Positions 27,688 to 36,417 of a stretch of DNA of 64,000 bases are shown piece after piece; the first letter of the stretch is position 1, and each line of letters starts with the position of its first letter. The notes beneath the pieces were generated by a model. That model worked only from the letters and a program-made list of their open reading frames with translations. It was not told where the DNA came from and did not search any database. Source of the stretch: DATLRC01 sp035534895 (GTDB lineage Bacteria > Patescibacteriota > Saccharimonadia > Saccharimonadales > UBA4665); NCBI GenBank assembly GCA_035534895.1, contig DATLRC010000021.1, positions 1 through 64,000 on the forward strand, read 5' to 3'. The translations under genes were made by a program, and so were the position numbers.

Positions 27688-29229
27688 ATGGACTTCTTAC
27701 GGCACTTAACTAGCCAAGCAAAACTTAAAATTTTTCTCTTCTTGATTTTTAACGACCTGCTTCTAATAGCCGTTTGGCTAAGTCTTAGCTACTTTCTGAA
27801 AATTAATAATTTGATAACGGCCGGTATGCTCAGTAGCCTGGGACTATTACTGGCCGGTTTAATTGCCATCTATCTAAGTGGCTTGTTAATGCAACCCCTA
27901 AAGGCACTATGGCAGACAATTTTGCACCTAGCGCCTCACGAGCAATCAACGCTTAGAGCACCAAATATTGACAAACTCCGTTTTGGTCGTCAACTGGTAA
28001 CAAGTTTAAGCAGCCAGATTTATCAATTGGTCAACGTTGCCGAACAAAGTCGACTCTTGGACCAAAAACAACGCGGTGATCTCAAGGCTAATTTTATAGC
28101 CAGCAGTTTACCGCTGCCTTTTTTCGCATTAGACAATCAGGAAACTGTCTTGTTTGCTAATCAAGCGGCTGCCGAATATATAGGAATCAAGTCCGAAGAG
28201 ATGATGGGCAAAAATATTTACATGCTTCTGGACATGGCTTTCCCCAGTGAGGATACATTCGACAAGTGGCTTAAAAACGCCAAGCTTCATAACGCTACGG
28301 CTACCTGCAGCTGGGATCGTGTCCGTCTAAGTGTGCTCGATAACCACCCAACCAGACTGTTTGACCTAGCAGCTTATTATAATAAAGGCAACCCTCAAAA
28401 AATTGAAACCATGCTTATACTATTCGATCACACCAAGCAATATTCCCAAGACGAACAGGCTATCAGCTTTATTGCCCTAAGCGTTCATGAACTTCGAACA
28501 CCACTAACTTTACTAAGAGGCTATATAGAGGTCTTCGAGGAGGAACTATCGGGTAAGATTACTCCAGAATTAGAAGATTTTATGGCCAAATTAAATGCCA
28601 CCGCCCAGCAGCTAACTGCTTTCGTCAACAACATACTAAATGTTGCCCGAGTTGATGAAGATCAATTAGTCTTACAGCTAAAGGAAGAAAATTGGCAAAC
28701 CGTTCTAGCCGGCGCCATTAAGAACCTGGAGTTACGCGCTCGAGTGCGAGGTATTAAATTAGAGATTAAGATAGCCGACGACCTTCCGCCAGTCGGGGTG
28801 GATCGCTTAAGTATCTTGGAAGTTATAAATAACATTATCGATAACGCCATTAAGTATTCAGGCACTAGCCAGGTCATTAAAATAGAAAGCCACCTCAGCA
28901 AAGACGGGTTAGTGGAAACCACTTTTCAAGACTTTGGCCTCGGTATACCGCTTGGCATTATGTCCAATCTGTTTACCAAATTTTACCGAGATCATCGCCA
29001 CCGAGCGCAGATTGGCGGTACTGGCTTGGGCCTTTATCTTTGTAAAGCCATTGTTGGCGCTCATGGTGGTACAATTTGGGTCAGAAGCCAGGAAGGCAAG
29101 GGTAGTACTTTCGGCTTTACGCTGTTGCCATATACTCAACTTGCTGAAGCCATTAAAAACAACGATAATAAAGAAATCGTGCGTAGCGCACACGGTTGGA
29201 TTAAGAATCATTCACTTTACAGGAGATAG
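27688..29229 (+). CDS. membrane histidine kinase with PAS domain
   Basis: A 513-residue kinase: two close membrane helices (about 12-36 and 44-66) with almost no outer loop, a linker, a PAS domain (about 140-250), then the dimerisation domain with H267 in LSVHELRTPLTLL. The ATP-binding domain has NIIDNAIKYSG and GTGLGLYLC. The lack of an outer domain suggests it reads a membrane or cytoplasmic signal through PAS. Its partner is the receiver protein 3 nt downstream. Confidence 0.9.
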   Translation: MDFLRHLTSQAKLKIFLFLIFNDLLLIAVWLSLSYFLKINNLITAGMLSSLGLLLAGLIAIYLSGLLMQPLKALWQTILHLAPHEQSTLRAPNIDKLRFGRQLVTSLSSQIYQLVNVAEQSRLLDQKQRGDLKANFIASSLPLPFFALDNQETVLFANQAAAEYIGIKSEEMMGKNIYMLLDMAFPSEDTFDKWLKNAKLHNATATCSWDRVRLSVLDNHPTRLFDLAAYYNKGNPQKIETMLILFDHTKQYSQDEQAISFIALSVHELRTPLTLLRGYIEVFEEELSGKITPELEDFMAKLNATAQQLTAFVNNILNVARVDEDQLVLQLKEENWQTVLAGAIKNLELRARVRGIKLEIKIADDLPPVGVDRLSILEVINNIIDNAIKYSGTSQVIKIESHLSKDGLVETTFQDFGLGIPLGIMSNLFTKFYRDHRHRAQIGGTGLGLYLCKAIVGAHGGTIWVRSQEGKGSTFGFTLLPYTQLAEAIKNNDNKEIVRSAHGWIKNHSLYRR

Positions 29230-29232
29230 TAC

Positions 29233-29625
29233 ATGGATAATGTCCCATTACCCCCCGGTCGTAACTTGTTGATTATAGAAGACGAGCATTTCATTGGTGA
29301 ACTCTACACTAGAGCACTTAGCAAAGCCGGCTATCAAGTTACTGTTGAAGCCGATGGCCAAAAAGGTTTAGATCTAGCCCAGACTAACAATTACGACATC
29401 ATTTTACTAGATCTCATGATCCCGACCATAACCGGCATTGAAATATTGCGTGTACTACGCGACCCCGCTCGGGTGCCAAAAGTGAAGGCCAAAATTATTA
29501 TCACAACCAACCTGGAACAACGCGAAGATGTTCGGGCCGAAATCGAGAAACAAGCCGATGCTTACATCGTTAAAGCTGAACTAACCCCTCACGAGCTTGT
29601 CCAATTTCTGGCCAATATCAAGTAA
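29233..29625 (+). CDS. single-domain response regulator
   Basis: A 130-residue receiver domain only: acidic pair in IIEDEH, phospho-acceptor D60 in LLDLMIP, and a Lys in YIVKAEL. There is no output domain, so it must act through protein contact or pass phosphate on. It is translationally linked to the kinase upstream. Confidence 0.9.
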   Translation: MDNVPLPPGRNLLIIEDEHFIGELYTRALSKAGYQVTVEADGQKGLDLAQTNNYDIILLDLMIPTITGIEILRVLRDPARVPKVKAKIIITTNLEQREDVRAEIEKQADAYIVKAELTPHELVQFLANIK

Positions 29626-29939
29626 GCAAATCGGTTTAGAATGATTCCAGCAAAAAACAAGTCTCGACAGCCCTGAGCAAACAGGTCTATACTTAAACCT
29701 AGCCATGTGTGGGCTTCCTGGTAGCAGGATTCCTCCACCCAGACTTTAATTACGCACTTTAGAAAGCATTACTCCGGTCACTGCTTTCTTCCATTAATTC
29801 AAGCAACAGCTTCCAGGCAAAACAAGGTAACTCTGGACGGTTAGTTTATACCTCTCGCCCAAGAAGCTTTTCTTTTTTAAGACCGTCACCGCTAGTTTTA
29901 AAACTTGTCGGTCAACTCTTTAGCGACATTAAAAGGAGC
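29626..29939 (+). promoter_or_regulatory. promoter and long structured leader of the UmuDC-like operon
   Basis: TCGACA at 29664-29669 and TATACT at 29688-29693 (18-nt gap) form a likely promoter, leaving about 240 nt of leader before the next gene. The leader holds a 14-codon frame (29705-29749), a hairpin TCCTG/CAGGA near 29717, another GAAAGCA/TGCTTTC near 29761-29790, and GACCG/CGGTC near 29880-29912. I see no typical LexA box. It may control the polymerase operon after transcription starts. Confidence 0.4.
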
Positions 29940-30212
29940 TTGAATATGGGAACTATAATTAATCAAGAAGTTGAGGTAACCTCGGTATACTTTTGGAACA
30001 AACCAGGCAGAAACTGTCTAGAAGGCTATCCAAGACGCATGGTAATCGACGACCACGAATATACTTTTTTGGAGTCCGGTATCGGCTACCTTGTCCAAAA
30101 AGGGACAGCCTTAATCAAACTTTTTGATATGAGTGATGGCAGCAGTACCTATCGCTTAAGGCTCGAGGACAACCGCTGGACTCTAGTTGGCATCAAAGCT
30201 GGCAGCTTATGA
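29940..30212 (+). CDS. hypothetical protein, DUF6504-like, in UmuDC-type operon
   Basis: A 90-residue beta-rich protein with a strong ribosome site (AAGGAG, 7-nt spacing). Its pattern, YPRRMVIDDHEYTF then a Gly-Tyr turn then YRLRLEDNRWTLVGI, resembles DUF6504 proteins found beside Y-family polymerase genes in Actinobacteria. That match is from memory of the pattern, not a search. The location suggests a role in translesion synthesis. Confidence 0.5.
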   Translation: MNMGTIINQEVEVTSVYFWNKPGRNCLEGYPRRMVIDDHEYTFLESGIGYLVQKGTALIKLFDMSDGSSTYRLRLEDNRWTLVGIKAGSL

Positions 30213-30231
30213 AAAACCTGAGTCAGCCAAG

Positions 30232-30609
30232 ATGATGGAGCCGGATTTAGAAACAATGGCCGACAGCGACAACCTGCGTTTACACAATGGCTTTCCCAAC
30301 CCAGCTGTTGATCACTTAAACCAAAGCCGAAAACTAGCCCTCGACCTAAATAGATTGCTTATTCGTCAACCAAGCAGCACCTATCTCTTTCGAGTCAGTG
30401 GCCATACTTGGGAAGAGCAGGGTATATTTGACGGTGATCTAGCCATAATTGATAGGGCTCTTATGCCAACTAAACTTGATCTGGTGCTTACCTGGCAAGT
30501 CGCCGGTTTTGTGTTGTGTCTCTACCAGGCTCTAACAGGTGAAGAGATTATCTGGGGAGTAGTTAGTGCAATCATACACCAATATCACCCCAGGGGGATA
30601 AACTGGTGA
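30232..30609 (+). CDS. UmuD/LexA-fold protein lacking the catalytic pair
   Basis: A 125-residue protein aligned with UmuD: RQPSSTYLFRVSGHTW corresponds to the region around the catalytic Ser (usually SGDSM), followed by GIFDGDLAIIDRAL. The Ser is replaced by T59 and the catalytic Lys by C96 in FVLCLYQAL, so self-cleavage is unlikely. I use the ATG at 30232, because the longer frame overlaps the gene before it. It overlaps umuC by 4 nt and probably serves as a fixed UmuD'-like partner of the polymerase. Confidence 0.75.
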   Translation: MMEPDLETMADSDNLRLHNGFPNPAVDHLNQSRKLALDLNRLLIRQPSSTYLFRVSGHTWEEQGIFDGDLAIIDRALMPTKLDLVLTWQVAGFVLCLYQALTGEEIIWGVVSAIIHQYHPRGINW

Positions 30610-31901
30610 ATAAAGCCATCTTTGCCCTGGTAGACTGCAATAACTTTTTCGTAAGCTGTGAACGCTTATTCCGCCCAGACCTTGAGGGACAACCGGTAGT
30701 AGTCCTCTCCAGTAACGATGGCTGTGCTGTAGCCCGCAGTAATGAGGCTAAGGCCCTAGGTATCCCAATGGCTGCACCGGCCTTTAAGTATCGTCAGCTA
30801 TTTGAGAGAAACGGGGTAGTTAAGTTTTCAGCAAACTTTGAACTTTACGGCGACATTTCAGACCGCATAACTCGCTTATTAATCGCTATCACGCCACGTA
30901 TTGAAGTCTACTCAGTTGATGAATCATTTCTTGACTTAAGCCAACTCGATATACCGGATTACACAATCTGGGGTAGGCAACTGCGGGGGCGCATTGCCCG
31001 AGAAATTGGTATACCAGTATCAATTGGCATTGCAACAACTAAAACGCTAGCCAAAATTGCCACTGAACGAGCTAAGAGAGAAGCGTCATTGGCCGGAGCA
31101 CTCAGTCTCATAAACTTACCAGGACAACTTATTGATAACCAGCTAGCAGCTATACCGATCCAAGACGTCTGGGGAGTCGGTCGACGATTTGGGCCTCAAC
31201 TAAAAATCGAAAGCATAAATACCGCCCTAGCTCTTAAGAACATGCCCCTAAAGCTAGCTGGAAAACTTATGGGAGTACATGGCAAACGATTGGTGAATGA
31301 ACTATCTGGTACCAGTTGTTACCCGCTTGAAGGCGCTCATAGAGTCCGGCAAAGTGTTATGCATGGCCGGGTATTCGGAGAAGATACCAATCAATTTGAG
31401 GTCCTTGAAGCCGCCATCGCCAGTTTAACCACTCGAGCATGTCTACGACTCAGGCGTGACCATTTGCTGGCCCAAACAGCTGTTTTAAGTCTAAGCACCA
31501 ATCGCCACAAGCCTGGGTTCACCTCGAGCAACCGCACACTTCAACTGGCTACCCCCAGTGCCGATAGCGGTCTGGTCAGTCAACAGTTAGTCCAAATCCT
31601 AGGAGCAATATATAGCCCTCGAGCGTCTTACCACCGCGCTAATATCCTGCTTTACAACCTTATACCAGAAAATAGTCTGCAAACCGACTTGTTTGGTTTC
31701 GTAAATACTACTCAGGTTCGACTTAGTAAAGCCAGACTACACGCCTTTGATAGCATCAATTTACGCTATGGCAAAGGCCACCTACGCTATGCCGCGGAAG
31801 ACTTAAGCCGTACCTGGGAACCAAAACATCAACTACGTAGCCCCCGCTACACAACAGCTTGGCAAGACCTACCAACAGCCTCTTTAAACAGCAATACGTA
31901 G
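30606..31901 (+). CDS. umuC: Y-family DNA polymerase V subunit
   Basis: Translesion polymerase. Catalytic acidic residues lie in FALVDCNNFFVS and in YSVDESFLDLS near residue 103. NDGCAVARSNEAK is the UmuC-type signature that separates it from DinB. Helix-hairpin-helix and little-finger regions follow. Length 431 matches UmuC. GTG start with AGGGGG upstream. It forms an operon with a degenerate UmuD-like gene and a small hypothetical gene. Confidence 0.92.
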   Translation: MNKAIFALVDCNNFFVSCERLFRPDLEGQPVVVLSSNDGCAVARSNEAKALGIPMAAPAFKYRQLFERNGVVKFSANFELYGDISDRITRLLIAITPRIEVYSVDESFLDLSQLDIPDYTIWGRQLRGRIAREIGIPVSIGIATTKTLAKIATERAKREASLAGALSLINLPGQLIDNQLAAIPIQDVWGVGRRFGPQLKIESINTALALKNMPLKLAGKLMGVHGKRLVNELSGTSCYPLEGAHRVRQSVMHGRVFGEDTNQFEVLEAAIASLTTRACLRLRRDHLLAQTAVLSLSTNRHKPGFTSSNRTLQLATPSADSGLVSQQLVQILGAIYSPRASYHRANILLYNLIPENSLQTDLFGFVNTTQVRLSKARLHAFDSINLRYGKGHLRYAAEDLSRTWEPKHQLRSPRYTTAWQDLPTASLNSNT

Positions 31902-31943
31902 ACGTCATTTAACAGATATGATAAGATGTCCGAAGATTAATTA

Positions 31944-32018
31944 GGTCCCATCGTCTAGTGGTTAGGACACCGGGTTCTCATCCCGACAACAGGGGTTCGA
32001 TCCCCCTTGGGATCACCA
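31944..32018 (+). tRNA. tRNA-Glu(CUC)
   Basis: GGTCCCA pairs with TGGGATC (one G-T), the anticodon loop TTCTCAT gives CTC, the T loop is TTCGATC and CCA is encoded. One pair at the top of the anticodon stem is a mismatch (C-A). Its 3' half also encodes, on the other strand, the last codons of the adjacent recombinase, so it is the insertion target of the element to the right. Confidence 0.92.
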
Positions 32019-33516
32019 AGTCAGTTTTTTCAGCGTTTTTATTAGCCAATTCGTCGACTAACAGATAAGACTTTATCTTTTCAATGGTTCCAAAACCGGT
32101 TTCAAAGTCGTAGACAATTCCTTTAGGAAAAAGTAGTAACTGTATATCTTGTCGTATCTTGGTATTTGCACGGTTCCAGAAAATATCAGGAGTCTTTATG
32201 AAGCTCATAGCATCATCTACAATTTCTTCCTTCTCGTTTACATACTGATCGGCTTCGCTCTGTTCTTCTTTCAAATCTATAATTCTTTGGGCTATTTTCT
32301 TAATAGCAGCATCCCGATCTTCTTCCGTTATCTTGTCCATTGCGAACTTTTCATTTGTGGCTATGCGTAACTGTCGCTGATAATCAATTTCGTTGTGAAT
32401 ACGGTTAGCGTTGTCTACGGCTTGGCTATACTCATCATTCCATGTCCGCAGAACTATCTCCTTAAATAGTCCAGAAAAGTCATCAAGGGGTCGTAGCAGT
32501 TCTAAAGCCTCTCGGAAGTGTCGATGGGCTATATCGGCATCACTACTGGCTTTCCTGCCAGTAACCTTTCGCTTGCAAGTTGCTTGGTTACAGTGGTAAA
32601 GCGGATAATATCGGCCAGTATGACTTTTTGAAGAGCTGGCGGTTAGCGGATGGCCGCAGTTCGAGCATAGTAATGAACCACGTAGCGGAAACAGGTCATC
32701 TCCACGCAGTGTGTACGTCTTCTTGCTGCCTTGAATCAGGTCAATGTTGGTATATATCGTTTCCTCGCTCACTAAAGCCTTGTGAAGCCCTCTGTGTACC
32801 TTTGGCGATAACTTATTCTTGGTGTAACCGGCATAAATCAAGTTTTGCAGTATCTTTTTCATTGCATCAGTCGACTTCGGCCTACCAGAAGCCGTCTGGA
32901 TACCTTTATCGAAAGCATATCGGGCAATCTCAGCCAAGCCGAATGAGCCAGTTGAGAACTTTAGCAAAATGTCAGTGATGATTGGAGCATACTTCGGATC
33001 AGGCACAACACGCCCTCTGACCTTCATATAGCCGATAGGAGCCGAGTGCGGCCATCTTCCTTGCTCAACCCTCACTCTCATTCCGGTAACGGTTCTGATG
33101 GCTCGTATTTCGTTATCAAATTGTGCGGCTGCGGCTAGTATTGCTTCCAAGAACCGGCCAACAGGATCGTCATCAATTGGTTCAGTAACGGACACGATTT
33201 TGACACCATACTTGGCTAGAGCGACCTTAATACCGTAGTAGTCACCGAGATTTCTGGCAAGCCGGTCGATTTTCCAGATATAAAGTACGCTAACCTTATC
33301 TTTGTTTTCTCTAACGAACTTCAGTAGCCTTTGCAGTTCGGTACGGTCGATGAACTTAGCACTTTCGCCACGTTCCCTAAATACGTTTTCGAGAGGAACT
33401 ACAACCTTATTTTTTCGAGCGAAGGCTTGGCACTCTTTTTCTTGACTATCTAGGCTGGTTTGATTCTCAGCCTGTTCTTTAGTCGATACCCTCGTATAAA
33501 TTAAACCAAGCTCCAT
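31978..33516 (-). CDS. large serine recombinase (site-specific integrase)
   Basis: A 512-residue recombinase: resolvase domain with nucleophile S11 in YTRVSTKEQ, the Arg-rich IDRLARNLGDY, then the recombinase DNA-binding domain and a zinc ribbon (CSNCG then CNQATC) near residue 280, and a coiled coil (about 380-430). The last 13 codons (VIPRGIEPLLSG and stop) are read from the antisense strand of tRNA-Glu. TATAAT at 33524-33529 lies 7 nt before the chosen ATG. It likely integrates and excises the element. Confidence 0.93.
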   Translation of the reverse strand: MELGLIYTRVSTKEQAENQTSLDSQEKECQAFARKNKVVVPLENVFRERGESAKFIDRTELQRLLKFVRENKDKVSVLYIWKIDRLARNLGDYYGIKVALAKYGVKIVSVTEPIDDDPVGRFLEAILAAAAQFDNEIRAIRTVTGMRVRVEQGRWPHSAPIGYMKVRGRVVPDPKYAPIITDILLKFSTGSFGLAEIARYAFDKGIQTASGRPKSTDAMKKILQNLIYAGYTKNKLSPKVHRGLHKALVSEETIYTNIDLIQGSKKTYTLRGDDLFPLRGSLLCSNCGHPLTASSSKSHTGRYYPLYHCNQATCKRKVTGRKASSDADIAHRHFREALELLRPLDDFSGLFKEIVLRTWNDEYSQAVDNANRIHNEIDYQRQLRIATNEKFAMDKITEEDRDAAIKKIAQRIIDLKEEQSEADQYVNEKEEIVDDAMSFIKTPDIFWNRANTKIRQDIQLLLFPKGIVYDFETGFGTIEKIKSYLLVDELANKNAEKTDLVIPRGIEPLLSG

Positions 33517-33558
33517 TGGAACCATTATACGTTAAAAATAGTCAGCTATTAACCTAGA

Positions 33559-33828
33559 TTATTCATTTTGTGGAACCGAACTATGAATAAACTCACTAGC
33601 GATTGATTGCAAACGAATGATTATAAACTCTACTTGTTCATCAGTGAGCCGCTCACGCAGATGTTTAGGTAACTTTTTTCGTGCCTCTTTAATCGAGATT
33701 ATAAGCTGCGGTTGTATTAACGCATTTTCCTTGCGCCGTGCAACAAACTCATTAGAACTAAGCACATCGGATTTACGATGTGCAGGGGTAGCTCTTTCAC
33801 CGGTCTTAAACTTCTTGCGTTGTCGCAT
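33559..33828 (-). CDS. hypothetical protein upstream of the recombinase
   Basis: An 89-residue, very basic and helical protein (RQRKKFKTGERATPAHRK then KKLPKHLRERLTDEQVEF). I do not recognise it. It sits 33 nt before the recombinase region and has a strong promoter of its own upstream. A DNA-binding accessory role, such as directionality factor or repressor, would fit its size and place, but nothing in it proves this. Confidence 0.5.
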   Translation of the reverse strand: MRQRKKFKTGERATPAHRKSDVLSSNEFVARRKENALIQPQLIISIKEARKKLPKHLRERLTDEQVEFIIIRLQSIASEFIHSSVPQNE

Positions 33829-33884
33829 TTTAAATGCCGACGCAGTGCTAGTAGACTGGAAAGAACTATTACTTTATGCTTTGC

Positions 33885-33913
33885 ATTATAGCAAAAAACC
33901 CCTGATTTTTCAA
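33885..33913 (-). promoter_or_regulatory. promoter reading toward the small basic gene and recombinase
   Basis: On the minus strand, TTGAAA (33908-33913) and TATAAT (33885-33890) are 17 nt apart, close to the consensus. Confidence 0.65.
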
Positions 33914-33957
33914 CGCTTACGTTATTTCGTGTAATGGATATTATGTCAATAAATGGC

Positions 33958-34848
33958 CTATATTTTGAGGTCGCTGAAGGCTTTTCGGTAATGTTCAACG
34001 TCTCTTAGCATTAGCCGATTATCATCGTATATTCGGAGAGTTTCAAGGCTTCTATGCCTAGTAAATCGGGCAACCACTGATAATTCGCCTGGCATAGCCT
34101 GTATGAGCTTTGAGGCATGGAAATGACGGCAACCATGAACAGTCCGGTCAATACCCAACTCATCAAATATCCCCTTAACGATGCCTTGCAAGCCTCTGGT
34201 AGTGAGCTTCAGGGCTTGGCTTTGCCTTCGTTTGCTAGTAAACAGGTAATCACCAGATTGTAACTTGAGGCTTCGGCAATAGCGTCTCAACGCCCTGGTA
34301 GTATTCGGGTGAAGGTATATTCTTTCGTAATCATCACGACCCTTACCGAGTATAAACATCGTTCCATCTTTCAGGTTGATGTCCTGAAGCCTTATGTTAC
34401 AGATTTCGGCCTGGCGCATACCCTGAAGTATCAGGCAGCAGAGCAATGCACGTTCACGCAGCTTTTCGGGGTGCTGGCGTAGCCACTCGCAGATCAGCAA
34501 CACCTCCTCATTAGTCAAACCGGTGACCTTATGTTGTCGGTCTTGCTTGAAGCTCCGTACATTTGACGTTATATCACGATCTACAATGCCGAGCCGATAG
34601 CACTCTTTCATAAACACCCTGGCTGTTGCCAGGTATTTGTTGCGAGTAGCCACGCTATAATCCTCACGATTGCTCAGCATCCGTTTATATTCCAGTAGCA
34701 CGTTCAGGGATAGCCCCTCAGCCTGTACGAACGCCAGGAATGGCTTGACTCGGCTCTTGTATTCATCCCTGGTGTTCTGACTGACGTCCAGCATATCAAT
34801 GATATCGTCTACATTGTGCTTAGGCATTGACACTAAGTCAGTGGTCAT
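33958..34848 (-). CDS. tyrosine recombinase/phage-type integrase
   Basis: A 296-residue integrase with a SAM-like core-binding N-terminal part and a complete catalytic set: R145 in GMRQAEI, K169 in the beta hairpin, H238 and R241 in HGCRHFHASKL, H265 in TRHRSLETL and Y274. It shares 1 nt with the gene upstream. It may resolve dimers or act in transfer, since the serine recombinase next to the tRNA is the more likely integrase. Having both types in one element is noteworthy. Confidence 0.92.
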   Translation of the reverse strand: MTTDLVSMPKHNVDDIIDMLDVSQNTRDEYKSRVKPFLAFVQAEGLSLNVLLEYKRMLSNREDYSVATRNKYLATARVFMKECYRLGIVDRDITSNVRSFKQDRQHKVTGLTNEEVLLICEWLRQHPEKLRERALLCCLILQGMRQAEICNIRLQDINLKDGTMFILGKGRDDYERIYLHPNTTRALRRYCRSLKLQSGDYLFTSKRRQSQALKLTTRGLQGIVKGIFDELGIDRTVHGCRHFHASKLIQAMPGELSVVARFTRHRSLETLRIYDDNRLMLRDVEHYRKAFSDLKI

Positions 34849-35798
34849 TACACTTTTTCACCTTGTGTGCGAATAATCCAACGGCTGATACTATCTGTTT
34901 CTTCCCTTATCGCCTCTGTTATATGCTCATACACCGGCCACATTGCTTCCGGTACGTTATCAGCCCATAACCAACTAACCGGCTGGTCTTTGCCAACTTG
35001 CGTTTTCCAGATATTCTTTTTCGGATTAACGCTAGACCTCATGCACCAGACAACCTGTTCGAGAAGATTCAGGTCGCTTACATCCCCACCTAGCCAATCC
35101 CTCTTATTGAACGGTATCTCACGTCTCAACAGGTCTTTTACCCAACCTATCTTCAGTAATAGATGCAAGATGCCACTACAGTGCATATCAACGCTTTCAA
35201 TCAGAATATCGTCTACAGTGGCATACGGAACATCGTTCCACTCGATAACTTCGCCTGTAAAATACTGCTTCAATTTCTCAGCAGTCCAACTGCCTTCTGC
35301 GAACCGTTTGTTCCAAGCTCTTGCCATGCCTGTTAGCATCCAAAAATCCCACTTTGAACCGCCAATCCTACTGCGATATAGCAGGGCATTTACCAGATCG
35401 TTCTCTTTACTGCCTTTGACTGGTCGCATGACGTAATCCTTGCCCTCATCGGACGGATTGCCAATATCTAAATCACGCCATCCACACTTGGCTGCGTCTC
35501 CAATTATTGACAGAGCAATGGTCTTTTCTGCTTCGGTCAGTGGCTCACCACCTTTAGAGCTTACGTTCATTAACATGGCAGCTAACTTGTCGTAGTTCGG
35601 TGGCAATAGACAGTCCTCAATCGGGATTATCATTAAACGTCTAAGGGCATCCGTTTCACTTAATGTAATAAGGCTCTTGGTTGCTCTTACTACCTTATCT
35701 ATCTCACCTCTCCGAACTGACTTTTGTATGGCTGACTTTAACAGGCTAGGTGTGAATGGCACTAGAGCCTTAGCTTCTTCTTTTGACATTGTTTGCAC
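34848..35798 (-). CDS. RarA/clamp-loader C-terminal-like protein without ATPase domain
   Basis: A protein of about 316 residues. The early stretch LLKSAIQKSVRRGEIDKV, then RRLMIIPIEDC, resembles the C-terminal helical domain of RarA/MgsA clamp-loader-like ATPases, which begins with ALQKAIRRG and has an IASEDIG. No Walker motifs are present. I start at the GTG at 35798, 8 nt after AAGGAGG, instead of the longer frame. A role in replication of the element is possible. Confidence 0.5.
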   Translation of the reverse strand: MQTMSKEEAKALVPFTPSLLKSAIQKSVRRGEIDKVVRATKSLITLSETDALRRLMIIPIEDCLLPPNYDKLAAMLMNVSSKGGEPLTEAEKTIALSIIGDAAKCGWRDLDIGNPSDEGKDYVMRPVKGSKENDLVNALLYRSRIGGSKWDFWMLTGMARAWNKRFAEGSWTAEKLKQYFTGEVIEWNDVPYATVDDILIESVDMHCSGILHLLLKIGWVKDLLRREIPFNKRDWLGGDVSDLNLLEQVVWCMRSSVNPKKNIWKTQVGKDQPVSWLWADNVPEAMWPVYEHITEAIREETDSISRWIIRTQGEKV

Positions 35799-35835
35799 TT
35801 CGGTCGCCTCCTTATAATTTGTTTTTATATAAGGA

Positions 35836-35863
35836 ATTGTAACTTTGAGCAAACTGTTGTCAA
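35836..35863 (-). promoter_or_regulatory. promoter of the RarA-like and integrase genes
   Basis: On the minus strand, a perfect TTGACA (35858-35863) and TACAAT (35836-35841) are 16 nt apart, with AAGGAGG and a GTG start following. Confidence 0.7.
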
Positions 35864-35904
35864 ATTGTAATTTCTAGATTTTTTACCCCTGTTAATAAAG
35901 CTGG

Positions 35905-36417
35905 CTATAGCTTGCTTGTACGCTTTATAAACTTAAACGCTTTCTCGGCAGAAAATGCTTCAGGGATAATTTGCTCCAGTCGATGATTAGACCGATGAGC
36001 TACTGGATACCACTCTCGCATTTCCTTCTCACCAAAGTCTGGAAACTTCTCAGCCCTACTTTTGTGGCGTTTTAGAGTTTCCTCAAGGCTTATATCAAAG
36101 TAGAACATGAAGTTTCCTTCTGGATGTTTAACAAAAATCTCATCCAACACTTTGCTGTACGACTTGACGCTCAATATGCCTTCCAAAATAACATCGTAGC
36201 CATCTTTGAGAGCTATCAAGGTGTCGCTCTTAATCATTTTGTGAATACTATCAGAGTTCGGCTTGCTGCCACCGCCAGCTGGCTTAAAAATAAACCTATA
36301 ATGATCTTGGTCAATTAGGGCAATTTTCCTTGTAGCACTCTCAAAAAGCATTTTTGCTACTGTACTTTTACCAGAACCTGATGGACCTCTCAAAACTATT
36401 AGCTTAGATGCTTTCAT
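35905..36417 (-). CDS. P-loop kinase of the AAA_33/zeta type
   Basis: A 170-residue protein opening LIVLRGPSGSGKST (Walker A), with DQDHYRF near residue 40 and a lid with KRHKSRAEKFPDF. It is close to Bacillus-type predicted kinases that act on small molecules, sometimes antibiotics, and it is a cousin of the protein at 1.6 kb. I start at 36417, where ATGA overlaps the stop of the gene before. Last gene of the five-gene cargo operon. Confidence 0.75.
   Translation of the reverse strand: MKASKLIVLRGPSGSGKSTVAKMLFESATRKIALIDQDHYRFIFKPAGGGSKPNSDSIHKMIKSDTLIALKDGYDVILEGILSVKSYSKVLDEIFVKHPEGNFMFYFDISLEETLKRHKSRAEKFPDFGEKEMREWYPVAHRSNHRLEQIIPEAFSAEKAFKFIKRTSKL

Noticed and set aside
33717..33998. 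Minus-strand 93-codon ORF before the recombinase
   Set aside because: It overlaps the integrase end and the 89-residue gene, and crosses a strong promoter.
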